Of a stretch of 64,000 nucleotides of DNA, positions 11,723 to 25,200 are shown piece after piece; the stretch's first letter is position 1; every line of letters begins with the position of its first letter. This DNA is from Coffea arabica (taxonomy: Eukaryota > Streptophyta > Magnoliopsida > Gentianales > Rubiaceae): the NCBI RefSeq assembly GCF_036785885.1, contig NC_092316.1:49919001-49983000 (forward strand). The letters are read 5' to 3'. The notes beneath the pieces are model-generated. The model was given only the letters and a program-made list of their open reading frames with translations, made no database searches and was not told the DNA's origin. The position numbers were made by a program, and so were the translations under genes.

Positions 11723-14700
11723 AGATAGAGGGCCCTACAATTGGATGAGTAAACTGCAATTGATTCGAACAGTCATTAATTTAATAGATATAGAGGTATA
11801 AGTAAATCTATAGCCGCTTTAATTGATTTAATCGTTTAATATGAGTATGGTATACCAAATAACGACTTGTAAGAGTGCATTCACTGTGTATGCGTTCTAT
11901 GAACAATTCTTAGTTTCTATGAACATGTTACTAATTTTTTACATAATTGCATTTTATATAAAATTTTAAATAGATAAATCACAATTCATGTAGCAATTTT
12001 TTGTCTTTGAGACAATTACGGTTGATTTAATATATAAGTAAGTTATTAATAACTATATTAACAAAATTAAAATTGATAAATCATAATAAATCCTTTAACA
12101 ATAAACCGTAAACCCATAATTTGCTAAAAATTAATATTAACAAAATATCATAACTTAAGTTTGCTAAAATTTAGTAAACCCAAAACCCTAATCCTTCAAC
12201 AAACCCTAAATCTTTTAACAAACCCCAATTCTTTTTTCAAAAAATTGTGTAAACCAGGTTTAAAAAAAAAAAGCTGTCTGGCCTGTCATGCAGCCTATAT
12301 GTCTGTCATTATTTTCTGGTAGGGCGCAACGGCCAAGTTGATTTTTTTAAAATGTCTGGGCCTGTCTGTCAGACCATGGCCTAATTTTCTGGGCCATAGC
12401 GTCTACGTGGCGTGACAACCTGCTGTGTTTTTTTAAAAAAAGTTCGGGCCTATCTGTCACGCCATGACAGAAAATTCTTAATTTTTTGGAAACAAATGTT
12501 GTTTGGTACAATGAGCATATATTGCTACTTGCGGTCCAAACAGCAATATTTAACCGAATTTTTTGTTGAATACCTATATTCTAAGGAATCTCCCCAATTT
12601 ATGTCAATTGTTTTTTTGGTTGGTTTTTCTCTCTTACTTAAATATTCAATTGCGATGTGAGACCATAGACATAGGGTTGCATTTGATAAAATTGAAGTTT
12701 GAAAACTGAAATCTAAAATCTAAAGTCTAAATCTATTAAATAATTGAATTGTTAAGTAGTAATCTAGCATATTTGAGTGTGTACCTCATTAAATAATAAA
12801 TAAATAGCTTATTACTTATTTTTAAGAAGAAGTTTTGCCTAAAAATTCAGTACCACTTAACTAATTTAGATGTTCAATTTTTTATTATCAAACGTGTTTG
12901 AATACATTGACATATGAATCCATTAATTTTAGGTACTAAATTGAGTTATCAAACAGGGTCACAATTAATCCCGATACAAAGTATTGTAGTTCTGGTAGGA
13001 AAACACCATACAAACATACATAGATCTAAATTATAGTTGCCTAAGCTAATTAATTAGGATAAAATTGATCTATTTAAAATTTGTATAGAAGATTTATCTT
13101 AATTCATAATGCATAATATAATATAGAGTAGTACTTAGGTTACAACATTATAAGTGTCTCTCTCTAAAACTTTTTTCTCTCCCTCCTCTCTAGAATTCTT
13201 CTAGTCAAGATCTTCTTCATTTCTCCCATGGAAGAGAGACCAAATCTAGTCTTTCCCCATGGGAAAAAGTACTCTTTATAGTTTTTAGTTTTGTTTAATT
13301 GAATAAATTCTTTTCTAGGATTTTGTATGAGAGATTCTCCTCCTCCTAAGATCTCCTAGTGAGAGTTTCTTCTCTTTTAGATTGTTCTAGTGAGAATTTT
13401 ATTCTTTTCTAAGTTTTTTTCTTGTAATAGTTTTTTACATTTTTATCTTTGTGAAAATTGAGATTTTGTAGATCTAGAATCTAGTTTCTCAGATCTATAA
13501 TTTCTCCATTATTGTCAAATATAAATTTTTCTTTGCACGTGAACTGGTTTTAATCAAATATGATTGTCAGTAGATATGCAATGATGCATTGGACTACCCT
13601 GATTCATTCGGATAGAAGATATATAGGAGCATCGATGTTATCTTTATTTGTATTATTTTCTTAGATCTGCTATATCTATTGATTTCAGATCTATATGCAT
13701 CTGTGTCATATTTGTTTGATATATTTTCTGCAATTAGTGCAAATTTGTTTGAATGAAATAATCTTTTCTATTAAAAAAAGATAATAGACTCTGTAATCTT
13801 GCTATAGTAACTGAATGAAAAAGATAATAGACGCTGAATGAAAATGATCTTTTCTATTTGTTTGAATTAAGATTATAGTCACCTGCTATAGTAAGTGCAT
13901 TTTGAAACTCTATATATTACAAAAATCGTTCCCTTTCTGGTTTTTTATTTATAATAAAATCCCTTTCTTTTTGGCACTCCAAATCTTTCTCATCTTATCC
14001 ACACCATTCACTGTCCACAATCTATATCCTCTTGCATTCAACTTTGCCCTTCTTCCCAAGTTACATCTCTCTCTATCTGACTAATTTAATCTTGATAAAT
14101 CATATACAGCGATTAGTTGCAAAAGACTTACTGTTTGAAAAAAAGGGTTGACAAAGAGAATTATAAATTGCTATTGCTTGGTAACCTCCATCTGAATCCA
14201 AAAACTATGTCACATGTTGATGCAATATTGGGAGAGAAATTCCTATCAATCCATAAAATTTTGGTCTTTGTCTCAAATCTCCAATAACTGAAGACATCCA
14301 CCATTCACCACAAATCAATATCAAATCACAGATTAATGACAATGATTTCTCTTACCGTTTCAATGTTCAAATTAATTTCATATGCACAAAGAGTATAAGA
14401 ATGCTACTCTTAATTATTAAAGTCCCACATTTAATCATTTGAAAATGAAAACAAAAAAGAATGAGGGGACGGAAGTAGGTAGTGGGATGAGAGAGAAGAA
14501 ATACATGCAGAGAAAGGATTGAAGAAGATAAAGAAAAAATGAGGGAGGCAGATAAAGCTTATGGATAAGAGATAGCGATTTCTACTAAAACATTAGAAAG
14601 TTGGGATTTGGAAATTAGCAAGAGGGGAGGGAAAAAATTAGTTTTTGATAAGATTAAACATTAACCAGATTAACATGTTACTAGTTTGCTTAGAAATCAT

Positions 14701-14849
14701 TATATGGTTTAGATTTGTCCGTAATTTTGAAGAAAGTTACAAACAGTGATATAGATTTGAAAAATGAGTAGATGACAGTCCATAACTCGAAACCAAGTTA
14801 CAAACACCATCCAAACGTACATCATAATCGATGGGAAAGGAATACCAAT
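11723..14849. other. Intergenic, no gene recognised
   Basis: AT-rich DNA. At 12160-12250 there is a run of AACCCTAAA/AAACCC words. At 12270-12480, GCCTGTC/CTGTCAG words recur at short spacing. 13140-13720 is T/C-rich with repeated AGATCT words. None supports a protein or RNA gene. Confidence 0.4.
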
Positions 14850-15600
14850 TTGTCGAACTCAGCTATGGTGCAAAGTTGACTTAGCTTTGTATGGTAGGAA
14901 GAACGAAAGGGATGAGAACAACACATGAGCATGGGCCAGGCAAAGGACAACTAAGGGAAATAGCTACCAAAGACCGGGCTGAAAGAGTTCTAAACATGGG
15001 ACCCACTGTATTATATGGACTGTATTATTGTAAATGAACATGCACCCTTAGACAAGTTGTGGGCATGATCTATGAACCCCAAAATGGGGGATATATGGGG
15101 TAGACATCAAACTACAAATTGGCGCGAAAAGAAGTAAAAAATAGTGGAAAGAGTAGAAACAATAGGATCGAATTTGTTAAAAAAAAAGAATCAAAATTAT
15201 ATATATAAATCATACGTATGATCACAAATCAAGATTATTAAGCGATAAATGTTTACTCTTTCTTTAAAGAGTTATGCTGATTTAATTGTTAGTTGATGCA
15301 AATCAGTGAATATATACATAATTGACATAGTTGCTTTTCAACAGGAATCAAAATTTTAGACGAGTAAATGTAAACATAATTAACACATTATTTGAAGAAA
15401 TCAACATTTGTGGTTGTGGACAAGTGATCATAATCATAATTAATATAGTGAATTTGATTCACAAACATAATTATATAGTTGACATAATGACTTTTAAGCT
15501 AGTATTGAAAATCAATTTGGAGTCTAATTTACACCTTGCAATAGCAATTGTCCAATTCCAATTTAATTAAGACTATTACAATTGTTTGATCTCTATTGTA
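14850..15600 (+). repeat. Dispersed repeat related to 59.2-60.0 kb
   Basis: The block at about 14860-15085 matches 59240-59465 in order and orientation. Both contain CACATGAGCATGGGCCAGGC, then AAATAGCTACC, ACCGGGC, ACCCACT, GTATTATTGTAAAT, ACATGCACCC and ACAAGTTGTGGGCATG. The following part (about 15190-15600) shares with 59500-59770 a looser pattern of CATAATTAACA, TTCAAGAAA-like and GTAATCATAA words. It has no coding capacity and its superfamily is unknown. Confidence 0.6.
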
Positions 15601-17410
15601 AACAAAATTAAACTTATATTCGTTACTTATCATCGGTTTTAATCTCAACTTCTGATTGAGTGACAACATCTCACTTTAACAGATGTATTGAACACATCCA
15701 ATCTCTCTTCCGATTTCAAGTTCACTATATCAATTACGTTTATCATTAGTCATATCTAATTTTGGCTCATATTGAAAAGAACAATTTATGTTCTCCCTCA
15801 AACATATATTCAAGTCCTCTATGTCAATTATGTTTATAATTAGGCACCGACAAATTTAGTTTTATTTTTAAAACAAAATTTTCAATTATGTTTGTGGTTA
15901 CTCATTTACAATATCAATTATGATTTCAAAGCTATGAAATGAATTGTGATTGCCATATATCTTGTACAATCATAATTATAGGAGTACAATGCTAATTATA
16001 ATTAGAGAGTTTTTGGTGTCCAATTTAATATTGCTAATTATAGGAGTATGATACTAATTATAATTTCACCAACAAGTGCAAAGGCACCCGTCTAGTTTAG
16101 TGGTAGTTCGTTCAACCCTCTCCGAGTTCCCCATTGACCCCTTTGGGTCCATCTCTTCCCCTTAATGTAGAGTCGGAGTAGATGTGGAATAAAATTTATT
16201 ACGTCTGAAAAAAAATTAACCTAGTTTCATTGTATGTTAGGCATCTTGGAAACATTATGAGGTGGTGCTCATATTTGGGTTAATCATTCAAATATTGAAA
16301 ATTGAAATGAATGTAATCACACAAAACTCTAGAAATATATAGCTTTGGACAACCCAAAAACATATATGAATATAAGTAAATGTAATTTAGAAGTGCAATA
16401 AATTTTGGCTGATGGTGCAATGGTAAAATGTAATGTCAAGACCAAAAGGCATTATGAATGAATTTCTTAAATGGGGATGAGGAGTGGATATGGAGATAAT
16501 TATGCCAATTATAAAGTAGTTAGTAAATGGTGTAATAAATAAAATTGTGTAATGTATTGTTCAAAAAGTTTAAAGTCATCCTATCTCCATTTGAAAATAT
16601 GCACGATAAAGTAAACATGAATGAATGATAAATAAATTTGGTTAGAGGGCAAAAAGATGAAAATTTATGTGCAAAGAAAAGTCCGAAATAATGATTGTCC
16701 CAAAATGGGGTAGAATTGGCTACTTGTCTATATTAAAGCTAGTAGTAAATAAATTATTAAAGACCATGTGTTAATGAAAGAGTAAAAAAGCCCAACAATT
16801 AGGTACAATGACATTGAATCCCCGTTATAAATTGTAGTTGTTACTAGGAAGAAGGCAAGTGTGGGGGGGGGGCTATCAATGTGAGATCAACACTAGTAGT
16901 GAAGGGTTGGCAACGAAATCAGTGAACGTACCATGGAACAGTCTAAAGAAAGGTAACAAGCAAATGCCTTTTTTTTGTGCCTCCACACTTTGTTTTTGTA
17001 ACATAGTGCAGAGTTTTGTTTTTTTAATTTAGTATTTGAATCTAATTAGAAGAAGTTAGTATATTTTGAAAATTGGAGCAATGGGTTAAGTGAAATCCAA
17101 TTTTGCATGATATATAAAATAATAGCGTGCTTAGTTGCTCTTAAAATTTTTTTTTTTGTGCATTCTCTAGTTCTTGTATATATCTCTAGTTCTTGTATGT
17201 AACATGAGCCAGAGAATTTAGAATTTGAAATTGACTAAGCACATTAAATAAATTCTGGTAGTAGGTATATTATTTTGTTATTTTCTATGATATATAAAAT
17301 AATATTGGGCTTACTTCGGCTTTGGAGGATTGAAGTAGTATGGTAATGGGTTAGAAAAGTAAGGAAAAATAACCTCCTAGTAATTATTTGGATAACCAGA
17401 AAATTTATTT
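15601..17410. other. Intergenic; contains a SINE-like stretch near 16.1 kb
   Basis: Mostly AT-rich. A stretch at about 16085-16210 has TAGTTTAGTGGTAG (16093-16106), which resembles a tRNA A box, and ends before an A run. Its B box is not convincing, so it is only a possible tRNA-derived SINE. A (G)9 run sits near 16862. The left terminus of the Mutator-like element downstream should lie here, but I could not define it. Confidence 0.35.
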
Positions 17411-20024
17411 TTGACTAACATTGAGCATACATGTGCTCCAACAAAGAAGACATCACAACCTAAAATATCACTATTTTATTTTGGTTTAGAGTTTGAGATC
17501 AACATTCCAAAAGCAATGGAGGCGGATGATCCCAAAAGAAAGAGACTCATTAAGTATTATCAGCAAAATTTTTTGATATGGGATACCAACCTTGTGTTAC
17601 CATCAAAATACTACCACATTGAAGGTAATGACTTGTCTATCCGAGGAGAGCAGTTGGGTGAGACTGGTGATCAACAAGGCAACGATGTATCCATCAGCCA
17701 TGCAACCCTGGACGATAATGATGTGATGTCCATGACGTTTGACACTGTGAAAGAAATAGAGATATTATATCTATTATTTGCTAGGGCAATGGGTTTCAGT
17801 GTTCGAAAGGGCTATAAATTTGTAAATGACAATGGAAGGGTGCGTTATAGACAATGGGTATGCAGTCGAGAAGGTCGGAGAGATCTAAAACACGTGAATA
17901 GAGAGGACTGACGAAGAGAACCTCGGCCAGATACTAGAGTTGACTATCAAGCAACTCTCAAGATAAGATATGCACTCGAAGAAGATAAATATGTTGTTAG
18001 CGAATTTGTGAGGCTCCATACCAACAAATTAGCATGCCCAAGTACCATGAAATTCTTAAAGTGTCACCGTAAGGTCTCTGATGCTAACTATGCCCAGGCA
18101 CACACACTATGTCGCGTGGGCATGAAAAACAGCCAAATTATGAAACTGTGTAGTGGATATCAATATGTTCTATTCACTATGAAAGATCTATATAATAGAA
18201 TGAATGGGGGTCGGATAGAGGAAATTGCAGATGGGGATGCGAAGGGTGTAGTTGCATATCTATTTGCAAAGAAGGATGCTGACTCTGAAGTATACTTTAA
18301 CTTTACAATTACCTGCAATGGCCGATTGGGAAGGTTGTTTTGGTCGAATTCTCGCTCTAAGGAAGACTACAAATATTATGGTGATATCGTAGTTTTTTAT
18401 AGTATTTACAACACAAATAGATATGCGTATCCACTGGTTGTGATATATGGCATTAATAATCACTTTTGCATGTTCATTTTTGCATGCCCTACTGTTTCTG
18501 ATGAGAAAGTTAAAACTTATGAATGGATCCTTAACAACTTCCTCGAGACAATAGATGCCAAACAACCATTATCAGTTGTGACAGATGGGGCGTCTCAGAT
18601 GAGGAAAGCAATCAAGAGGTGCTTCCTGAATGCAAAGCATCGCTTTTGTTCATGGCACATACAACGAAATCTCATCTCAAATATTGCTAATAAGGAGTTC
18701 AGGGAAGGGTTCAAAAATTGCATATACAGAAATTGCTCCATTGACCAGTTTGAGACAAAATGGGCCAATTTAATCACCTCATGCAACCTCTAGAATAACG
18801 ATTAGATTAAGTACATCTACAAAAATAGGAAAAGATAGGCATTAGCATATCTCCGATGAAACTTTTTTAGTGACATGAGGAGCACACAACGTTCAGAGAA
18901 GATAAACGATATTTTAAAGATATACCTACACAAAGAGCAAAGACTATTTAAGTCAGTTAGGGCATTTGACCTAGCTATGGCATGGCTTCAATATGAGGAG
19001 GCGAGGTTGGACTCAGAGACAAAGCACACCTCCCTCTTACCCACTACTGATATGCATTACTTAGAGCGGCATGTTGCAGAAATCTTCACATGGAGCATAT
19101 TTATGAAGGTTAGGAAAGAGATGAAGAGTCAAGATGTGTATTTTAGGTACAACATGATGGATAATGGAGTCTAGTGCATCCATTTCATTGCTCATGCCTA
19201 TTCAAATAAACAATGAAGAGTCCTATATAATCGGGAGTAACAAGTTATGCAGTGTTCGTGTGTACAAATGGAGATGCTATGATGACCATGTTGCCATATG
19301 TTTAAGGTCGTGGTCATAGAGAGAATGCAATAACACGATATGCCCATTTGTCAAGCGCATGCAATACAATATGTTTTACGCATTAAAGACATCCAATGGC
19401 TATAGACACTTGTTGGATGTCATCCAAAGGGAGATAACTAACATGAGGATTTTATCGCTTGAGCAAAGGTCAGACGTTAGATCATCCTCTCGTCGCCATG
19501 TAGTTGGGATTGGTGATCCGCAAGTAACCAGAGAAAAGGAAGACCAAAAGAAGAGAACAAAAGAGAAGCATGTCCATAACTAGTGTGGGAACTGCCGGTA
19601 AGATAATAATCTTTAAGCATTTCATTCTTTTTCTTATGTATCTCGATAGATTAACTAGCGTAATTCATTTTATGTCTTATTTTGCAGCTCACAAGAGCGA
19701 CACAACATGCGAATTTGCCCCTTAGAGCCAAACATGGTGTTCGACGGGTTGCATAAGTTATCTCACCTCATTGGCATGTCACAAGACGGGTTCCATGGCA
19801 ATTTAAGTCCTACGTGGGTGCAAGGGGGGTTTGAATTGCAATCACAGACAACCTGTGATCTTGGGCAGGTACAGCAAAGTTAAAGCATTCAATTGTTAGG
19901 TGTTGACTTATATTTTTCTTATATTTGTATGTTTTATCTTTCTTTTTTACAGACACCATGGGTTGGAGTGGGCCAAGAGTCCCATGATATAGAAGGTCAA
20001 GGTACTCAAACGGGTAGAGAGTAG
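17411..20024 (+). pseudogene. FAR1/MuDR-type Mutator-like transposase, decayed
   Basis: The N-terminal FAR1 DNA-binding region (about 17740-17990) reads ...ARAMGFSVRK..., RQWVCSREGRRDLKH, then REPRPDTRV. The MULE transposase core follows (about 18340-18690), including VVTDGASQMRKAI and HRFCSWHIQRN. A C-terminal region with MRSTQRSEKIND (18875 on) and a degenerate SWIM finger (CSC...C near 19250) come next. A final exon pair reads NMVFDGLHKLSHLIGMSQDG... then TPWVGVGQE, ending at about 20024. It cannot be functional. The frame is broken by TGA at 17909, TAG at 18791, 18803 and 18836, TGA at 18857 and later frameshifts. The first catalytic Asp, normally in a FDTTY-like motif, is Tyr here (FYSIY; codon 18398-18400). 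It is the transposase of the element that also carries the Ulp1 gene on the opposite strand. Confidence 0.9.
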
Positions 20025-20411
20025 GAGCAAACGGATGAAGATAATGATATTGATATCAATTTTAGTTTGAAATTTCCTACGTGGTGACTACACACTATGT
20101 TGATCCATCTAAGAATTTTCATGGCTTTAATAGTGGGTTTTGCTAGTTTGATATAAAGTCATGTAAATTGGAGAATTTCTTACTTTAATTGCATGGCTTT
20201 AATGTTGCTTTCATTACATGAATCGTTAGATTTTTTTGGCCTTTTTTTGCTTTAATTTTTCATTATGTTTGAATTTGGGTCTGATTGACAAGCCTTTATG
20301 AAGGTTCAGAAGAACTTCATTAAGGCGAAAAATTTTCACCAAAGATTTGAATCCCTGCCTAAATTTTCATATGTGTTGAATTTTTACTGAAAATTAGAAT
20401 TCCCGCCGAAA

Positions 20412-21229
20412 TTGTCATATATGTTGACCCGTTATGTCTTAATTTATATAAATAAATATAGAAACATAACTTGCCCAATCTCATCGATACGGTTGCTTTG
20501 GGATAGTCTCAGATGGCATGACAAATACGAATGCTTTGACAATTGTGAGTGGACGAAGGTAAAAGTAATGGAAACGAACCCAAAAAGAGTGAGCTGCCGT
20601 GAACCTTTTTTGCTTCATCAGAAATACATGAAAGACGATGATTTGATACCTGGTCATCAACTGGAAGCATGCCTTCAGTTGCAAATCATGAGTGGCCCTT
20701 ATAGCAATGTAGCTGTGGGCATTATTGAGAAGTCAAAATTGTTGAGAAATCTGATGCAAATCTTGGCCGATTTTATTATACATGTTCGAAGCAGAATGTG
20801 AGTGGTATTTAAATTTGTTTATTTGTAATATATGGTTGAGTATTATTATACATGTCCGAAGTAGAACATAACCGGTATTTAAATTCATTTGTTTGTAATA
20901 TATGATTGAATATGTGGTTTTTTAATAAAAATAATTTTATAATTTTTCCATGCTGGTTACAGAATCGGTGTAATGGATTTCAAGGGTGGTGTAATGTGTA
21001 TGTCCAGGCAATTAGACAGTCCACCAGAGAGTCACCTATGTTACATAATACTCCATCAGTTGAAACAACCAACTCCCAGTCAATAGAAGTGGGTCTATCT
21101 ACCATGAAAGCGGCACTAACTAAACTCCAGACAGATGTAAATGGCTTAAAAGAAACCATTTGAAAGATAAAATGTACTGCAATTTGTTTTGGCATCGTTG
21201 TTGTTGTGCTCTTGTTTAAATCCTAGTAC
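20412..21229 (+). pseudogene. Possible passenger ORF: Cys-containing N part, coiled coil and C-terminal membrane segment
   Basis: Two open stretches lie downstream of the transposase. The first (20412-20801) contains KYECFDNCEWTKV and METNPKR. The second (20906-21163) ends in a heptad-like LSTMKAALTKLQTDVNGLKE. It is followed, after one in-frame TGA, by a hydrophobic tail ICFGIVVVVLLFK ending at 21229. This order (Cys motif with TxxNP, coiled coil, C-terminal membrane segment) resembles plant GRF zinc-finger proteins that often travel with such elements, but the zinc ligands are incomplete. I treat it as an unproven, probably broken passenger. The splice structure is unclear. Confidence 0.35.
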
Positions 21230-21296
21230 TTTAAGCATGATTGCTAATATGTTATTTTGCACTTGATTTGGGTTAATGATTGCTAATATGTTATTT

Positions 21297-21735
21297 TGTT
21301 GTTCCATGTTATTTATTGTAGAAAGTATTTTTTTAGCTGAAACTTAGTTATGAATGAAATGTAATTTCTCAAAAATCTTATTTTCTTTTTTCTGTTAATA
21401 ATTCGAGAATGACAATCTTATTTTCTTTTTTTGCTTAGAACAAAAGATACTACCTTCTGATTGTTGTTCCATGTTAGTTATTGTAGAAAATATTTTTTAG
21501 TTGGAAACTTAGTTATGAATGAAGTGTAATTTCTCAAAAATCTTATTTTCTTTTTTCTGTTAATAATTCCCAAAATGAAAATCTTTTTTTTTTCTGAGAA
21601 TAAAAGATACTATTTTCTACTTTTATGACTTGGATTTCTGGTGAATTTTGGTGTAATTGGAATCAGTAGTGTCATTGTTCTATGTTAGTTATTGTAGAAA
21701 ATATTTTTAGTTGAAACTTAGTTATGAATGAATTG
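21297..21735 (+). repeat. Three-unit imperfect tandem repeat (about 165-215 bp per unit)
   Basis: Units begin near 21298, 21462 and 21677 with TTGTTCCATGTTA/TGTTCTATGTTA and TTATTGTAGAAA. Each continues with GCTGAAACTTAGTTATGAATG-like sequence. The first two also share TCTCAAAAATCTTATTTTC and TCTGTTAATAATTC. It lies inside the Mutator-like element, between the + and - strand genes. It is non-coding. Confidence 0.75.
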
Positions 21736-22269
21736 CATGGGTATGAAGACTAGTAAAAAATATCTAAAATCCTCAACAAATTGAGATAGCATGGAAGACT
21801 TTTTACTTTCGTAACAAATTGAGATGCCATTAAATTAGTATGGGCCCAACAAAAAACCACAACTATAGGCCTGAACCAAAAAAATCCAATGCTATATTCA
21901 ATCAAAAGGACTAACTTGTGGCCTATCAAATAGCTATACACCAATGGGCTAGATAATAAGATCTATCCAGTAGCAAGCCCAAACAAAAAACTAGTATGAA
22001 ACCTATGAAATAACATGTCTGATAAAAATGCCCATTCATATATAAATATCAATCCCTAAATTTGTTTGCAAAAAAATTCACATGGTAGAAATTGCATTCT
22101 CCAGTCAACAAGAGGCTATTTCATCCATGCCAATAGATGTTTAGGTAAACAGATTCTCCAATCTAGCAAAATCATAGACACACAAGTGGCGAACCTCGTT
22201 TGTTGGGTAAAAAAACAGATCAAATACAAAGCCAATGTGATCTGGATTCGATTCAACCTGTGGTTCATT

Positions 22270-25200
22270 TCACACAGACACTTGGAAATCATACTCACAT
22301 AGGAAATAATTACGTAAGTAAGATTGCTTAGCACAGACATTGATTCTAAAGTCAGCCTTCATTTCTTCACCGTGTTTCATGAATTTGCATATGTATAAAC
22401 CGCAGTCATTCCTACAGTAGATAGATTAATGGAGTTAGAGCTGCCAAATAGTTCATTTACATAAAGTAAACGAATGAGTCATGAGTTTGAAATCTACCCA
22501 TTATCTTGCTTTGGGCACCAATTAGGTCGGGAATATGTGAAGTTTGAAATGTCATAACTATATTGACTCGAAAACTCATATACAATGGCCTCATTTATCA
22601 TGCCACACTTCTCAAGCGTAGAGTGAATCAATTAGCAAAAAATTGAAATCACACTCACGTGAAACACAAGTCAGCAAAAAATAATAGAGTATGGAACACT
22701 CAAGACAATCTTAACTTCCTTCTCTTGAGCTTCATTAACTGCATCACTTTCGGGAGCTAAGTCATATATGAAAATTGTTCACACATTCATGGACAGATCC
22801 TCCAAAACTGCAATATATGAGATGATCTTGATAAAGGACGTCAGCGCAAATTGTTCTACCAAGAATGAATTGCTGGTACAGTTTCACTCAATGTTAATGA
22901 GTAGGGAAAACTAAATACAAGTTTCACACAATGTTAATAAGCAAACAAAACAAAAAATTATCACATCTACTTGAATGGAAGTTGGAAGATACCAAACACG
23001 GTGAGGACCACTAGATATAACACTTCGAGCTCACAGGGTCAACAATGCACAATAGCAGTTAATTACCTCAACATGGATCCATTCATTAGGTCTAAGAGAC
23101 CGAACTTGTGACCGAGATACCTTTTGGCCCATAACAGAAACAATTGTTGTGTTGTGTTAAAGATTTAACACACCAAATATTGTCAGTTTAGTTTTCTGGC
23201 TATAAATTGTACCAAAAAAAAATTAAAACCAATTAGTTTAAAATCACAAAAAAATGTCAACTTAACACTTTTCACCACCTATGATTGAACAGCAGATCAA
23301 TCAACCTAGAACATGTAGCAACTGTTAACCACAAATCTCCAAAACTGTTGTCTCGCTGCATGTCAAGTCAAACTAATTGGATTAGTTTAGTGAGGCAAGA
23401 AGCTCTCGTGTTATCAACATCTTCAAATATTGACTTACAGTTTCAATGGCTGATCAAGAGTGAGGCCTAAGCATCTATCAATGAGTTTCCTCATGTTCAA
23501 GTCTTTGCAACAAATGTAATTATTACTCAATATGATGATTTAGAAAATCACAACTCATTAATGCAAATAATACTCCGACAAATGATAATACCTTGTGTTT
23601 TTGCTTTTGATCAACGTTCTTCTTCATTAATGTTCTCTTGTCCATTACTCCAGGACTCTTGTGCTTGGAAGCAAGACATTGGCGAGTAATACTTAAAAGT
23701 CTGAGTTTTGCAGACCCATTAGATGATACCTCTGAGTCAGCTTTTGGAAGTCTATAAGGCTTTCTAATGCATTTTTTGGTAGGGAATGAGCTATCCTTTC
23801 TCTTCTTCACATCTGTAGCTGGTTTATCAGCTATTATCTCGACACTTGCCAGTTTAACTAGAGAAGTTACATCTATTGACGCTTCCTTGTCATCTCCGTA
23901 TAATGGGATTGGTACCTCATTGCTTTGAGCATCACCAGAAAAATGTTCAATCATCGTAGGAGGTATTCGACAACTTAAAATATTTAATTTTACCTTGTTT
24001 CTATAATCACAAGACTTTTTATTATCAAAATTCTCTATTAGCCTTCTTATTTCACTAATAATTACCCCTTACATACACTCCAATGATCGTGACAAGACAA
24101 TCACTGACTTGCGAACCACTTTACATCCATCTTTCAATTCTTTGTAGGATTCTTCTAAATCAATCATCCTCCTATCCATAAGTGAGTTTCTTTTATCCTC
24201 CATAGATGCCTTGGAAATCAAAATCAAATTTTCAACAATCACTTCAACCTATATAATAGTAACAAAAATAAAAAATAGGTATTAAACTTTTATATTAACT
24301 ACTATCTTGACACTTACATTGGCCCCCAATTTGTTTCAATTTATGGATCCTCCTTTTTGGTCTATCTTCTCCCTAGAAATGCAGTCTCGGTATCGCTCGA
24401 CTATTTAGAAGAATATGGGGATTACCATAGATTGTGAAATGCTCCATATAGAACAGCTGCACATAGGTAAGAAAAAATCATATTAGTGTTCACATTGATG
24501 CTATTGTGCTGTTTCATTTAAGAGTAATTTTCATTTAATCAATTTTTTTACCATTAAAAAAAGAACACATCCATCAACAGAAGTAGCTTTATTCATTTTG
24601 CTCTGTCTAATCCCAGCTACTAATTCATCTAAAACATACTTGGCCCAGATCATTTTGTTCAACAATTCCACCTCGTGTAGAAATGGTATCAAGGTCCTGC
24701 TCAATGGGCATGCCTTGTTTGGAGCCAATACTTTTCTAATTAAGAGTAATGCAAACTTCACCTTAAAATCAACATTATGACTTTGTGAAAATAACAAATT
24801 CTTTTTAAGCTCAGCTAATATTATTTCTTCATCTTTTACTTTGATACCTAGCTGCTCTTCAAGCAATGGGTCTGTGTACCAGTTGTTCTACAATGCAGCG
24901 ATGTTGACGCCTTTTGATGACAGCCCCATAACGTGCTCCATATCCTTTGGAATTACTCTGACGTTGCATCCATGAACATCTAGAGTGCACACAATCAAAA
25001 TTAACCACCAGCCATGATAATAGATCCTTGTCCAGCTCAAGAGCTTCAAGATTCAACAAAGAACCAAATCCAATTTCCCGTACAACATTTTTTTGTTCAT
25101 CATTCAAATTTTCAAATACATCCTTGGCCATACGTGTTGAGGTACTGGTACTGTAATTTACTTGCAATTTCAAGGGGCCATTGTGTGATTCTTTGACTTT

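Noticed and set aside
18260..18786. Minus-strand frames of 101 and 63 codons inside the transposase
   Set aside because: They are antisense shadows of the conserved MULE transposase frame.
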